Source: Lutimonas vermicola | GTDB taxonomy: Bacteria; Bacteroidota; Bacteroidia; Flavobacteriales; Flavobacteriaceae | DNA: 64,000 nucleotides | Assembly (NCBI RefSeq): GCF_038433205.1 | Contig: NZ_JBCDNA010000003.1 | Span: 186,001-250,000, forward strand | Direction: 5' to 3' | Shown: one piece after another, positions 23,839 through 32,454 of the stretch | Numbering within the stretch: position 1 is the first letter of the stretch | Layout: every line of letters starts with the position of its first letter | Notes under the pieces: generated by a model | What the model saw: only the letters and a program-made list of their open reading frames with translations | Database searches by the model: none | What the model was told of the DNA's origin: nothing | Position numbers and translations under genes: made by a program

Positions 23839-24213
23839 TTAATTCCTTTGAGTCAACAACCACTTTACCCTGTCATAAGAAACAAGATAATGTATGATGA
23901 CAATCCCACCTAAAGCATAACTCAATCCGGTATATTCCAGGTTAAATACTGCCCAAACGGCCAAAGCAAAAAATATAAATTCAATCATTAATCTAATCAT
24001 GCCAGACACCGGTATTGGAGCTTTACCGGAGCGACTTGGATCATCAGGAACAGCAAAGGTTCCCCACACAAAGGTCATTAAAATGGGTAAGCCCAGGCCA
24101 ACTGCATATTGAAGCGTGCCGTCAAAACTTTTCCAGCCCCATAAACCTACAGATCCCAAAGCCGCAAGCTCCAGCAGAAATCGAATCATTAGATTAATAG
24201 GATGGCTTCCCAT
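23839..24213 (-). CDS. YrdB family (DUF2568) membrane protein
   Basis: A 124-residue protein with four hydrophobic helices. The family-defining stretch FVWGTFAVPDDPSRSGKAPIPVSG lies in the middle between helices 2 and 3. No function is established for DUF2568. It converges on the bacteriocin locus across a shared terminator, so it is not part of that operon. Start at 24213 gives a good N-terminal helix after PINLMIRFLLE. Confidence 0.85.
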   Translation of the reverse strand: MGSHPINLMIRFLLELAALGSVGLWGWKSFDGTLQYAVGLGLPILMTFVWGTFAVPDDPSRSGKAPIPVSGMIRLMIEFIFFALAVWAVFNLEYTGLSYALGGIVIIHYLVSYDRVKWLLTQRN

Positions 24214-24280
24214 TGTGAATGGCAGTTGATTAATTTTTCAATGAAAAGGGATAAGAAACAAAGTTGAAAATAATGCCTTA

Positions 24281-25576
24281 TTAAACCACTTTTAACAAAA
24301 AATAATTCCTTTTCCCTCTTTGTAATAAGACAAACTTATCTGCTATCAAGTCTTTGGTACTTAAAACAAAGTCTTCTTTTACTTTTTCCTTGTTTACGGA
24401 AATAGAATTTTCTTTAAGCGCCCTTCTGGCCTCGCCGTTAGATTTTAAAAAGCCTGATTTTTCATTCAAAGCATCAACAATATCCAAGCCGTTTTCCAGG
24501 TCAGCTTTTTCAATTTCGGCCTGAGGAACCCCGTCAAAAACGTCTAAAAAAGTCTGTTCATCCAGTGTTTTAAGATCTTCGGCTGTAGATTTACCAAATA
24601 AGATCTGAGAAGCCTTTACCGCATTTTCAAAAGCTTCTTCTCCATGACACATAATCGTTACCTCCTCGCCTACTTTCTTTTGTAACAATCTTAGATGCGG
24701 TGCTTCTTTATGCTCCACTATAAGCTTCTCAATTGTATCCTGATCGAGAAATGTAAATATCCTGATGTAATTCTCAGCATCTACATCTGAGGCGTTTAAC
24801 CAATATTGATAAAATTTATAAGGCGATGTTCTATTGATATCGAGCCAGATATTTCCGCCTTCGGTTTTTCCAAATTTGGTTCCGTCTGCCTTGGTCACTA
24901 AGGGGCTTGTTAAGGCGTAGGCTTTTCCTTGTACCTTTCTGCGAATCAATTCAGTACCTGTGGTTATGTTTCCCCACTGATCGCTCCCTCCTATTTGTAG
25001 TTTACAATTATTATGGGTGTATAAATGTAGGAAATCGTAGCCCTGTACCAATTGATACGTGAATTCGGTAAAACTCATCCCTTCTTTTGACTCTGCATTG
25101 ATTCGATTCTTTACAGAATCTTTGGCCATCATATAATTAACGGTGATATGTTTCCCGATATCCCTGGCGAAGTCAAGAAAAGAAAGGTCTTTCATCCAGT
25201 CGTAGTTGTTGACCATCTCAGCAGAATTCTCCACAGCACCTGAAAAGTCAATAAACCGTTCCAGGGTCTGCTTTACCCCTTTTATATTTTTTGCCAATGT
25301 TTCTTCGTCAAGTAAGTTCCTTTCATTTGATTTTCCTGAAGGATCCCCGATCATCCCTGTGGCCCCGCCAACCAATGCAATGGGTTTATGTCCGGATTTT
25401 TGCAAATGCATCAATAAGATGATCTGTACCAAACTCCCAATATGCAAAGAGTCTGCTGTTGGATCAAATCCTATATAAGCGGTAGTTGATTCCTTTTGCA
25501 GTTGCTCTTCTGTACCCGGCATGATATTGTGCAGGAGTCCTCTCCAGCGCAGTTCTTCAACAAAATTCTTTTTCAT
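24281..25576 (-). CDS. tyrS: Tyrosyl-tRNA synthetase
   Basis: A 431-residue class I aminoacyl-tRNA synthetase charging tRNA-Tyr. The ATP-binding HIGH equivalent is HIGSLVQI (~residue 41), the tyrosine site lies around TYQLVQGYDFLHLY and IGGSDQWGNITTG, and the KMSKS equivalent is KFGKTEGG (~residue 233). A C-terminal S4-like RNA-binding domain (GEARRALKENSISVN) completes it. Length matches the bacterial TyrRS. It has its own TATATTTG promoter element. Confidence 0.97.
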   Translation of the reverse strand: MKKNFVEELRWRGLLHNIMPGTEEQLQKESTTAYIGFDPTADSLHIGSLVQIILLMHLQKSGHKPIALVGGATGMIGDPSGKSNERNLLDEETLAKNIKGVKQTLERFIDFSGAVENSAEMVNNYDWMKDLSFLDFARDIGKHITVNYMMAKDSVKNRINAESKEGMSFTEFTYQLVQGYDFLHLYTHNNCKLQIGGSDQWGNITTGTELIRRKVQGKAYALTSPLVTKADGTKFGKTEGGNIWLDINRTSPYKFYQYWLNASDVDAENYIRIFTFLDQDTIEKLIVEHKEAPHLRLLQKKVGEEVTIMCHGEEAFENAVKASQILFGKSTAEDLKTLDEQTFLDVFDGVPQAEIEKADLENGLDIVDALNEKSGFLKSNGEARRALKENSISVNKEKVKEDFVLSTKDLIADKFVLLQRGKRNYFLLKVV

Positions 25577-25592
25577 TCTTAAAAATTTGCAG

Positions 25593-25600
25593 CAAATATA
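25593..25600 (-). promoter_or_regulatory. Promoter element TATATTTG for tyrS
   Basis: An exact TAnnTTTG on the minus strand, 17 bases before the ATG at 25576. Confidence 0.5.
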
Positions 25601-25699
25601 AAAAAGAAAGCCTTCTTTGAAATCATATCTTGCATTTATTCACACAAATAAAGGGATTTATCAAAGCACCGGTATCGTTCAAATGTTTATTTTCGTAAT

Positions 25700-26701
25700 A
25701 TGATTTTGGTAACCGGCGGAACTGGCTTGGTGGGCTCCCACCTGTTATATCATCTTTTACGCGAAAATGATAGTGTTCGCGCTATTCATCAAATAGACAG
25801 TAACCTCAACGCCGTAAAAGAGGTTTTTAGGTTTTATGGTTCAGAAACAGACAGTCTTTTTAACAAAATCCGCTGGGTTGAAGCTGGGTTGAATGATATC
25901 CCTGAATTGGAAAAGGCTTTTGACAATGTTACCTGCGTGTATCATTGTGCTGCATTGGTTTCTTTTGACTCAAGGGATTATCAGAAATTGAGGAGGGTAA
26001 ATATAGATGGTACTACGAATATTGTAAATCTTTGTATCAGCCGGCATGTAGAAAAGCTTTGTTTTGTAAGTTCAGTTGCCGCTATTGAAAATGGAGCGGA
26101 AGGTGAAGTCATGGATGAATCCGACAGTTGGAACAATGAAACCGATAAAAGTGATTATGCCATTTCAAAATACGGAGCAGAAATGGAAGTCTGGAGGGCT
26201 TCACAAGAAGGGGTTCCGGTTGTGATCGTAAACCCTGGTGTGATTCTGGGAGCTGGTTTTTGGCAAAAAGGATCAGGAAAGCTTTTTAGCAATGTACAAA
26301 AAGGTTTAAAATTTTATACAGAAGGCGTCACAGGTTTTGTCGGGGTGCAGGATGTAGTGAAAATCATGATTCATTTAATGAAGTCTGCTGTATTCAACGA
26401 ACGATTTATTCTGGTTTCTGAAAACCTCTCCTATAAAAATATCTTGTTCATGATTGCTGATGCACTCAAAAAAGAAAGGCCGGTCATTCGGATCAATAAA
26501 ATCATGGCTGCCTTTATTTGGCGGTTTGAATATCTAAGAAGCAAAATAACGCTTTCTTCACCCCTTTTAACCAGAAGAACTGCTAAGTCAGCACTTTCTA
26601 ACCATCCCTATACAGCTAAAAAAATTAAAAACTTGCTTGAATTTGAGTTTGAGCCTATTGAAAATTGTATCACAAGAATTTCAACTGAATTAAAATCATA
26701 A
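25700..26701 (+). CDS. NAD-dependent epimerase/dehydratase (extended SDR)
   Basis: A 333-residue extended short-chain dehydrogenase. The NAD(P) site is TGGTGLVGSHL at the N-terminus, the middle has VYHCAALVSFDSRDY, and the catalytic Tyr-Lys is in YAISKYGAEMEV. The overall sequence fits the dihydroflavonol-4-reductase-like group that acts on sugar nucleotides or hydroxy-ketone substrates; the substrate is not assigned. It is transcribed away from tyrS. A TATTTTCG (7/8 of the promoter consensus) sits only 5 bases before the ATG, suggesting a leaderless transcript. Confidence 0.87.
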   Translation: MILVTGGTGLVGSHLLYHLLRENDSVRAIHQIDSNLNAVKEVFRFYGSETDSLFNKIRWVEAGLNDIPELEKAFDNVTCVYHCAALVSFDSRDYQKLRRVNIDGTTNIVNLCISRHVEKLCFVSSVAAIENGAEGEVMDESDSWNNETDKSDYAISKYGAEMEVWRASQEGVPVVIVNPGVILGAGFWQKGSGKLFSNVQKGLKFYTEGVTGFVGVQDVVKIMIHLMKSAVFNERFILVSENLSYKNILFMIADALKKERPVIRINKIMAAFIWRFEYLRSKITLSSPLLTRRTAKSALSNHPYTAKKIKNLLEFEFEPIENCITRISTELKS

Positions 26702-26710
26702 TATTGGGGT

Positions 26711-27145
26711 TTAATTCAGGATATTTTGTCTTTTCCTTTGAGCTTCAATAATGCTGTCTCTCTTTTCATTTGCCTTCTTCTCTGTCTCCTGAAGGCCCAT
26801 AATTGAATCCATTCTTGATTCGTAGGTCTCTTTTAGAATTTTCATCCTTCGATGCACTTCTTCAAATATTTCTTCGTATTCGCCGATTTGGGATGTATAG
26901 TAAAGGTTTGATTGAGCAAATTGAGTGCTGTCTACCCCGTATTTTTCATAAACCAGGGACATATAATTTCTATTCTTTTCTAAATAAATATTTTGTACGT
27001 TGGAGGTTCCTACAACCAGGTGCATATCTAAAAGAAGATCGGTCATTTTAGACTTGGAGATCAGGTTTTCCGGTTTTTTATAATTGCCTTTATCTTGACA
27101 AGCAAAAAGGAACAGGATCAATATAAACGAATACAATATTTTCAT
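26711..27145 (-). CDS. DUF4296 lipoprotein
   Basis: A 144-residue lipoprotein (lipobox LFAC at ~residue 16) followed by helices of the DUF4296 type (LISKSKMTDLLLDMHLVVGTSN, YTSQIGEYEEIFEEVHRRMKIL) and a charged, coiled-coil-like C-terminus. It is found only in Bacteroidota and has no known role. The start codon overlaps the dihydroorotase stop by one base (TAATG), so it is translated in the same operon. That order (glycosyltransferase, dihydroorotase, DUF4296) recurs in flavobacteria. Confidence 0.85.
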   Translation of the reverse strand: MKILYSFILILFLFACQDKGNYKKPENLISKSKMTDLLLDMHLVVGTSNVQNIYLEKNRNYMSLVYEKYGVDSTQFAQSNLYYTSQIGEYEEIFEEVHRRMKILKETYESRMDSIMGLQETEKKANEKRDSIIEAQRKRQNILN

Positions 27146-28488
27146 TAACGGTCAAAAATTAATCGTTTGCCCTTGATGGAATCATTAAAAACCCCTTTAT
27201 TATAGATTAAGTGCCCATTGACAAAAGTGTGGGTAACCGTTGAGTGAAACGTTGTTCCTTCAAAAGGAGACCAACCGCATTTGTACAGGATATTCTCCTT
27301 ATCGACAGTTTGAGGAGAATTGGTATCAACGAGCACCAGATCGGCATAATAACCTTCCTTAACAAATCCTCTTTTTTCTATTTTAAATAATCTCGCGGGA
27401 TTGTGACACATTTTTTCCACGACTTTTTCAATGCTGATTTTGTCCCTTTTAACAGCCTCCATCATTGCCAGCAACCCATGTTGCACCAATGGTCCTCCGC
27501 TTGGGGCTTTCGTGTAGACCTGTTTTTTCTCTTCCAGTGTATGGGGAGCATGATCAGTTGCAATTACATCGATCCTGTCGTCAAGCATGGCCTTCCAAAG
27601 GCCAATTTTATCCTTTTTGGATTTTACAGCCGGGTTCCATTTGATAAAAGTTCCTTTCTCTTGATAATCCTTGTCATCAAACCACAAATGATGGATACAA
27701 ACTTCTGCTGTTATTTGTTTTTCTTCCAGCGGTATTTTGTTAGTAAACAGTTCTGTTTCTATAGCCGTTGACAAATGGAAAACATGCAGCCTGGCTCCCG
27801 TTTTTTTGGCAAGAGCAATCGCTTTTGAAGAAGATTTATAACAGGCCTCAGCACTTCTTATCACTGGATGCATTTCAATAGGGATATCATCACCATATAT
27901 GCTTTTTTGCTTATCTAAATTTTTTTTTATAGTTGTCTCGTCTTCGCAGTGGACAGCGATAAGAAGTTTTGTCGACGAAAATATTTTTTCAAGAACTTCT
28001 TCATCATCCACCAGCATATTTCCGGTTGAAGAGCCCAAAAACAGCTTTATGCCCGCTACGTTTTTAGGATTGGTCTTTAAAAGTTCTTCCAGGTTATCAT
28101 TCGTCCCGCCCATCATAAAAGAATAGTTGGCATATGAACTTTTTGCCGCTATTTTGAACTTATTTTCAAGCAGTTTTTGTGTTGTGGCCTGAGGAACTGT
28201 ATTAGGCATTTCCATGAACGATGTAATTCCTCCCGCAACAGCCGCACGTGATTCTGTTGCAATTGTAGCTTTATGTGTAAGCCCCGGTTCCCTAAAATGA
28301 ACCTGATCGTCAATAATACCGGGCATCAGGATCTTTCCCTTTGCATCAATCAGCGCCGTATTTCGGGGAAAATCACTAATATCTTTAGCTATTTTCTTGA
28401 TGCTTTCTCCTTCAATCAATACATCGCTTACAAAAGTCTTTCCTTCATTGACGATTGTAGCATTCCTTATTAAAGTGTTCATAATCAT
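27145..28488 (-). CDS. pyrC: Dihydroorotase
   Basis: A 447-residue amidohydrolase in pyrimidine synthesis, closing carbamoyl-aspartate to dihydroorotate. The metal-binding DDQVHFREPGLTHKA holds the first ligand pair with D-x-H replaced by Q-x-H variant (DQVHF), and later sites are KLFLGSSTGNM, VHCEDE, HVFHLSTA and ATDHAPHT. Overall length and motifs fit class I dihydroorotase. The start could be 28488 or 28482 (M-I-M). It is 6 bases downstream of the DPM1-like glycosyltransferase. Confidence 0.92.
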   Translation of the reverse strand: MIMNTLIRNATIVNEGKTFVSDVLIEGESIKKIAKDISDFPRNTALIDAKGKILMPGIIDDQVHFREPGLTHKATIATESRAAVAGGITSFMEMPNTVPQATTQKLLENKFKIAAKSSYANYSFMMGGTNDNLEELLKTNPKNVAGIKLFLGSSTGNMLVDDEEVLEKIFSSTKLLIAVHCEDETTIKKNLDKQKSIYGDDIPIEMHPVIRSAEACYKSSSKAIALAKKTGARLHVFHLSTAIETELFTNKIPLEEKQITAEVCIHHLWFDDKDYQEKGTFIKWNPAVKSKKDKIGLWKAMLDDRIDVIATDHAPHTLEEKKQVYTKAPSGGPLVQHGLLAMMEAVKRDKISIEKVVEKMCHNPARLFKIEKRGFVKEGYYADLVLVDTNSPQTVDKENILYKCGWSPFEGTTFHSTVTHTFVNGHLIYNKGVFNDSIKGKRLIFDR

Positions 28489-28494
28489 AAATAC

Positions 28495-29226
28495 CTAACT
28501 ATTTACTGGTTTTGGCAATCCTGCAAATCTCATTTTGATAATTCCGAAAATAGCTTCCGTAATTATTGTTTTGCTCATTTTAGATTCACCTAAGGTTCTG
28601 TCTGTAAAGATCACCGAAACTTCCTGGATATTAAAACCGTGTTTCCAAGCTTTAAATTTCATCTCAATCTGAAAGGCGTAGCCTACGAACTTAATTTTAT
28701 CTAACTGTATGGTTTCCAATACTTTTCTGTGATAACAAACAAAGCCTGCCGTAGTATCGTTAAAGGGCATCCCCGTAACAAATCTCACATATTTCGAAGC
28801 AAAATATGACAATAAAACACGTTTCATTGGCCAGTTGACTACATTCACTCCTCTTGAATATCGCGATCCTATAGAAACATCTGCTCCCTCTTTGACGCAT
28901 TTATTATACAGCCTAACTAAATCTTTTGGATTGTGCGAAAAATCGGCATCCATTTCAATGATGTAGTCATATTTCTTTTTAATGGCCCATTTAAAACCAT
29001 GAATATAAGCCCGACCCAGCCCGTCTTTCTTATTTCTAATCTCCAGAAAAAGACTCTTTGGGTATTCCTGCTGTAAATTCTTTACAATATCGGCAGTGCC
29101 GTCAGGAGAACTATCGTCAACAACTAGAATATCAAATGATTTTTTCTGAGAAAAAGTAGTCCTTATAATCTTCTCAATATTTTCTTTCTCATTGAAAGTA
29201 GGAATGATAACAAGCGTATCTTGCAT
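28495..29226 (-). CDS. Polyprenol monophosphomannose synthase-like glycosyltransferase (GT2)
   Basis: A 243-residue GT-A glycosyltransferase of the DPM1 group. The nucleotide-binding start is VIIPTFNEKENIEKII, the DDSSPDGTAD and EMDADFSHNP (DxD) motifs bind the nucleotide sugar and metal, and DTTAGFVCYHR is the acceptor loop. It probably transfers mannose or a related sugar to a polyprenol phosphate for extracytoplasmic glycosylation. It starts a leftward operon with pyrC; a GT39-like membrane glycosyltransferase is transcribed divergently and could use its product. Confidence 0.88.
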   Translation of the reverse strand: MQDTLVIIPTFNEKENIEKIIRTTFSQKKSFDILVVDDSSPDGTADIVKNLQQEYPKSLFLEIRNKKDGLGRAYIHGFKWAIKKKYDYIIEMDADFSHNPKDLVRLYNKCVKEGADVSIGSRYSRGVNVVNWPMKRVLLSYFASKYVRFVTGMPFNDTTAGFVCYHRKVLETIQLDKIKFVGYAFQIEMKFKAWKHGFNIQEVSVIFTDRTLGESKMSKTIITEAIFGIIKMRFAGLPKPVNS

Positions 29227-29244
29227 AATACTTATTTATAGGGA

Positions 29245-29252
29245 CAAAGGTA
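29245..29252 (-). promoter_or_regulatory. Promoter element TACCTTTG for the DPM1-pyrC operon
   Basis: Exact TAnnTTTG on the minus strand, 19 bases before the ATG at 29226. It is back-to-back with the rightward element at 29267. Confidence 0.5.
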
Positions 29253-29266
29253 AAATAAATAATTGC

Positions 29267-29274
29267 TAATTTTG
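29267..29274 (+). promoter_or_regulatory. Promoter element TAATTTTG for the GT39 gene
   Basis: Exact TAnnTTTG, 18 bases before the ATG at 29292. The possible GTG start at 29274 is its last base, so translation from there is ruled out. Confidence 0.55.
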
Positions 29275-29291
29275 TGTTAAGAATATACTTA

Positions 29292-30968
29292 ATGAAAAGA
29301 TTAAAGAATCCTAAGATTCAATTTTTTTCCATCCTCCTTTTATTCTTCGTAATCAATGTATTACAGAGCAGGTTTACCAACCTTTTCGAAGACGAGGCTT
29401 ATTATTATGTCTGGTCAAAAAACCTTGCTTTTGGATACTTTGATCACCCCCCAATGGTTGCATTGTGGGCTTTTATAGGGCAATTATTAGCCGATGGTGA
29501 ACTTGGTTTAAGGCTTTTAAGCACCATTAGTTTTTGCTTGATGATATGGATTATTTGGACGATGGTCGATTACAAGGAAAAATGGCGTTTTGTGCTATTG
29601 TTTTTTCTCGTCGTGATTTCATTGACCTTATGGCAGGTTTTTGGGTTTATCATTACCCCTGATACTCCGTTATTACTCTTTACATCCTTGTTTCTTCTGT
29701 CCTATAAGCGGTTTCTTGACAAAGAAAGTACCTTGAACATAGTTTTACTGGGCTTTAGTATGGCGGCCATGCTTTACAGCAAATATCACGGTATCCTTGT
29801 CATTGTTTTTGTGGTTGTTTCACATCTCAAACTACTAAAAAACCCGCGTTTTTGGATGGCCGGGCTTTTGGGTTTGGTTCTTTTTATTCCTCATCTGAAC
29901 TGGCAATATCAAAACGGCTTTCCGTCGTTTGAATACCATTTAAAAGAAAGGGGTAAAAAACCGTATAGCATACTCAATAACCTGACACATCTTGTAAATA
30001 TGATTGCTGTAGTTGGTCTTACTTTTCCTGTGGTTTATAAGGCTTTTTTTAAGCAAAAAACCACCGGGGTATTTGCAAAGTCGCTGAAGTTTATTATTTA
30101 TGGCTTCTTTATATTTTTCTTTATAAGTTCTTTTAAATCAGAGCCTCAGGCCCAGTGGGTCATCCTTATACTTATTCCATTAGCGCTCATTATTTTCCCT
30201 TATTTCATTGAACATCCCAAGGCTCGTAAATGGCTCGTGATCCTGGGAAGTATTCAACTGGGCTTGTTACTCATTATCAGGATATTTTTGGCCTTTCCTT
30301 CCCTGTCACCCATTGAGTTGGAACCCCATGTGTCTCAGCAATGGATCCCAGACCTAAAAACCAATACCGAAGGGAGGCCTGTGGTATTTGTCAACTCTTA
30401 TCGCAACGCTTCATTGTACAATTTTTATACGGGCATAAAAACTCATTCCTACAGTATTTTAAAAGGACGAAAAAGTCAGTACAACCTTCTTGATTTTGAA
30501 GCTAACATGCAGGGAGAAGATATATACAGCGCTAACTCATATGTAAAAAACCAACCAAAATTAGCGAAAAGATATAGTAGTTTTATATATGGCAAGTTAA
30601 TACCTGACTACCAAACTTTTGAAAAAGTAATTTGCCGCATTGAAACAGAAGCGTTAACCTTTCACCCCGGTACCAATCAATTTGAATTTAGATTTATCAA
30701 TACTTATGATAAAAATATTACTTTTGATCAGGTTCGGTTTGTCGGGGTTTTTCAAGGGTATAAAAACAGAATTATTGCTAAAGTTCCTTTACAGGTAGTT
30801 CATCCTGAGAGTTTAATGGCAAAAAAAGAAAAGGTGATGCGAGCTGTTTTTGAAGCTCCGGAAATACCCCAAAATGAGGCTATTACATTCAGGGTTGCCC
30901 TTGAATTCTATAATTTACTTGAAGGATTCCAAGGAAACAAAGTGGCTGTTACTAAGACTAACAAATAA
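29292..30968 (+). CDS. GT39-family (ArnT/PMT-like) membrane glycosyltransferase
   Basis: A 558-residue protein with about ten hydrophobic helices and an extracytoplasmic C-terminal domain (last ~170 residues). The N-terminal loop has the catalytic acidic pair typical of the family (FEDEAYYYVWSKNLAFGYFDHPPMVAL). It should take a sugar from a polyprenol-phosphate carrier and add it to lipid A, protein or glycan outside the membrane. The DPM1-like gene divergently upstream makes such donors, so the pair may be one pathway. Start at 29292 follows the promoter. Acceptor is not known. Confidence 0.85.
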   Translation: MKRLKNPKIQFFSILLLFFVINVLQSRFTNLFEDEAYYYVWSKNLAFGYFDHPPMVALWAFIGQLLADGELGLRLLSTISFCLMIWIIWTMVDYKEKWRFVLLFFLVVISLTLWQVFGFIITPDTPLLLFTSLFLLSYKRFLDKESTLNIVLLGFSMAAMLYSKYHGILVIVFVVVSHLKLLKNPRFWMAGLLGLVLFIPHLNWQYQNGFPSFEYHLKERGKKPYSILNNLTHLVNMIAVVGLTFPVVYKAFFKQKTTGVFAKSLKFIIYGFFIFFFISSFKSEPQAQWVILILIPLALIIFPYFIEHPKARKWLVILGSIQLGLLLIIRIFLAFPSLSPIELEPHVSQQWIPDLKTNTEGRPVVFVNSYRNASLYNFYTGIKTHSYSILKGRKSQYNLLDFEANMQGEDIYSANSYVKNQPKLAKRYSSFIYGKLIPDYQTFEKVICRIETEALTFHPGTNQFEFRFINTYDKNITFDQVRFVGVFQGYKNRIIAKVPLQVVHPESLMAKKEKVMRAVFEAPEIPQNEAITFRVALEFYNLLEGFQGNKVAVTKTNK

Positions 30969-30973
30969 AAAGC

Positions 30974-31636
30974 ATGTTTGAAGGCATAGAAAAAGTATCT
31001 GCAACCAGTGATTGGGTTACCTTGATCTTCCTTGTTGTGCTTATACTTATTGCAGTCCTTCAATTTAATTTTTCGGAGCGCTTTTCAAAACTTTTTTCAC
31101 TTGTCTATTCAGAAAAATACTACACTGATTATTTCAAAACCAGACCATTAATCTTCAATCGTTTTCATATAATTTTCTTTTTTATCATTATTTTTAACAT
31201 TTCCCTTTGCATTTATTTTACCTTAAACGCCTTCAATTCCTCGGAGACCACTGACACATTTTACTTCTATTTCCAAATCCTGATCATGACATTGGTATAT
31301 TTTGTGCTGAGGTATATTGTAGGGTTTTTACTCGGAAATATCTTTGAATTAGAAGAAGGGCAAACTTATTTTACTTTTTTAAAAATTAGCAACTTAGCAC
31401 TGATATCGATCCTTATTTTCCCCTTGTTGGTCTTAGCCAATTACAGTGTAGGAGGGTTTCATAAGTTTTTGATAACTTTAAGTATCGCAGCTTCAATAGT
31501 GATTGCATTATTTCGTTACTTTGTATTGATCAAAAATGAAAAATTAGGTTTTAACAATTTGTTCTATTTATTTTTGTACCTTTGCGCCCTTGAATTAGCC
31601 CCCTTTATAGTTATTTATAAACTGTTTGTTGATTAA
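30974..31636 (+). CDS. DUF4271 membrane protein
   Basis: A 220-residue protein with six or seven hydrophobic helices starting around residue 16, and a conserved loop YSEKYYTDYFKTRPLIFNRFHIIFF (residues ~46-70). DUF4271 is restricted to Bacteroidota and usually sits directly upstream of uroporphyrinogen-III synthase, as here (11 bases). No function is established. It begins 5 bases after the GT39 gene, so the three genes probably form one transcript. Confidence 0.88.
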   Translation: MFEGIEKVSATSDWVTLIFLVVLILIAVLQFNFSERFSKLFSLVYSEKYYTDYFKTRPLIFNRFHIIFFFIIIFNISLCIYFTLNAFNSSETTDTFYFYFQILIMTLVYFVLRYIVGFLLGNIFELEEGQTYFTFLKISNLALISILIFPLLVLANYSVGGFHKFLITLSIAASIVIALFRYFVLIKNEKLGFNNLFYLFLYLCALELAPFIVIYKLFVD

Positions 31637-31647
31637 AACAAAATTAT

Positions 31648-32391
31648 ATGAAAGTAAAAACTATACTTGTTTCGCAACCAGCTCCGAAAGCAGAACAATC
31701 ACCTTATTTTGATCTAATGAATAAACAAAAAGTGAAAATAGATTTTCGCTCATTTATTCATGTGGAAGGTGAGTCTTCAAGAGAAGTTAGAAATCAGAAA
31801 ATAGATTTTTTAAGTTTTTCAGCCGTAATTTTCACCAGTAGAAATGCTGTGGATCACTATTTTAGGTTAGCAGATGAAATGCGAGTCACAATTCCGGATG
31901 ACATGAAATATTTTTGTCTTTCAGAAGCTGTCGCTTTTTATTTACAGAAATACGTGGTGTACAGAAAGCGAAAAATCTATGTAGGAACCAGAACTTTTGA
32001 TGATTTAATGCCTTTGATCAAGAAGCACAAATCTGAAAACTTTCTTTTGCCTACTTCAGATATGGTAAAACAGTCGATGATAGACAATATGAATAGTCTG
32101 AATGTAGAATGGAAAAGAGCTGTATTATTTAAAACGGTGATCAGCGACCTTTCTGACCTTGAAAACGTATTTTACGATGTTTTGGTTTTCTTTAGCCCTA
32201 GCGGTATAAAGTCTTTGTTTGAGAATTTTCCTTCTTTTAAACAAAATAATACCAGAATCGCGGTGTTCGGTAATTCAACGGTAAAAGCAGCTGAAGAAGC
32301 TGGTCTTAAAATAGATATTGCTGCTCCTTCTAAAGAAACGCCGTCCATGACTATGGCTCTTGAAAAGTATATCAAAGAGGTTAATAAATAA
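31648..32391 (+). CDS. hemD: Uroporphyrinogen-III synthase
   Basis: A 247-residue cytoplasmic enzyme that closes hydroxymethylbilane to uroporphyrinogen III in heme synthesis. The two-domain fold is suggested by conserved stretches: start KTILVSQPAPK, FSAVIFTSRNAVDHYF, KRAVLFKTVISDL, and the late VFFSPSGIKSLFENF and AVFGNSTVKAAEEAGLKIDIAAPS. The family is weakly conserved, but these motifs and the DUF4271 neighbour fit the flavobacterial arrangement. A possible internal TACCTTTG lies about 70 bases upstream inside DUF4271. Confidence 0.88.
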   Translation: MKVKTILVSQPAPKAEQSPYFDLMNKQKVKIDFRSFIHVEGESSREVRNQKIDFLSFSAVIFTSRNAVDHYFRLADEMRVTIPDDMKYFCLSEAVAFYLQKYVVYRKRKIYVGTRTFDDLMPLIKKHKSENFLLPTSDMVKQSMIDNMNSLNVEWKRAVLFKTVISDLSDLENVFYDVLVFFSPSGIKSLFENFPSFKQNNTRIAVFGNSTVKAAEEAGLKIDIAAPSKETPSMTMALEKYIKEVNK

Positions 32392-32408
32392 AACCTTCTT
32401 TAAAACGA

Positions 32409-32442
32409 TAAAAAAAAGCGACTTAAAAGTCGCTTTTTTTTA
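32409..32442. terminator. Bidirectional terminator between hemD and recA
   Basis: AAAAAAAGCGACTT pairs with AAGTCGCTTTTTTT, giving A/T tracts on both sides that serve both convergent genes. Confidence 0.9.
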
Positions 32443-32454
32443 TTGTTATTTATT

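Noticed and set aside
23839..24213. YrdB-like membrane protein as part of the bacteriocin locus (immunity)
   Set aside because: It is on the opposite strand beyond a strong shared terminator and is a widespread DUF2568 family protein.
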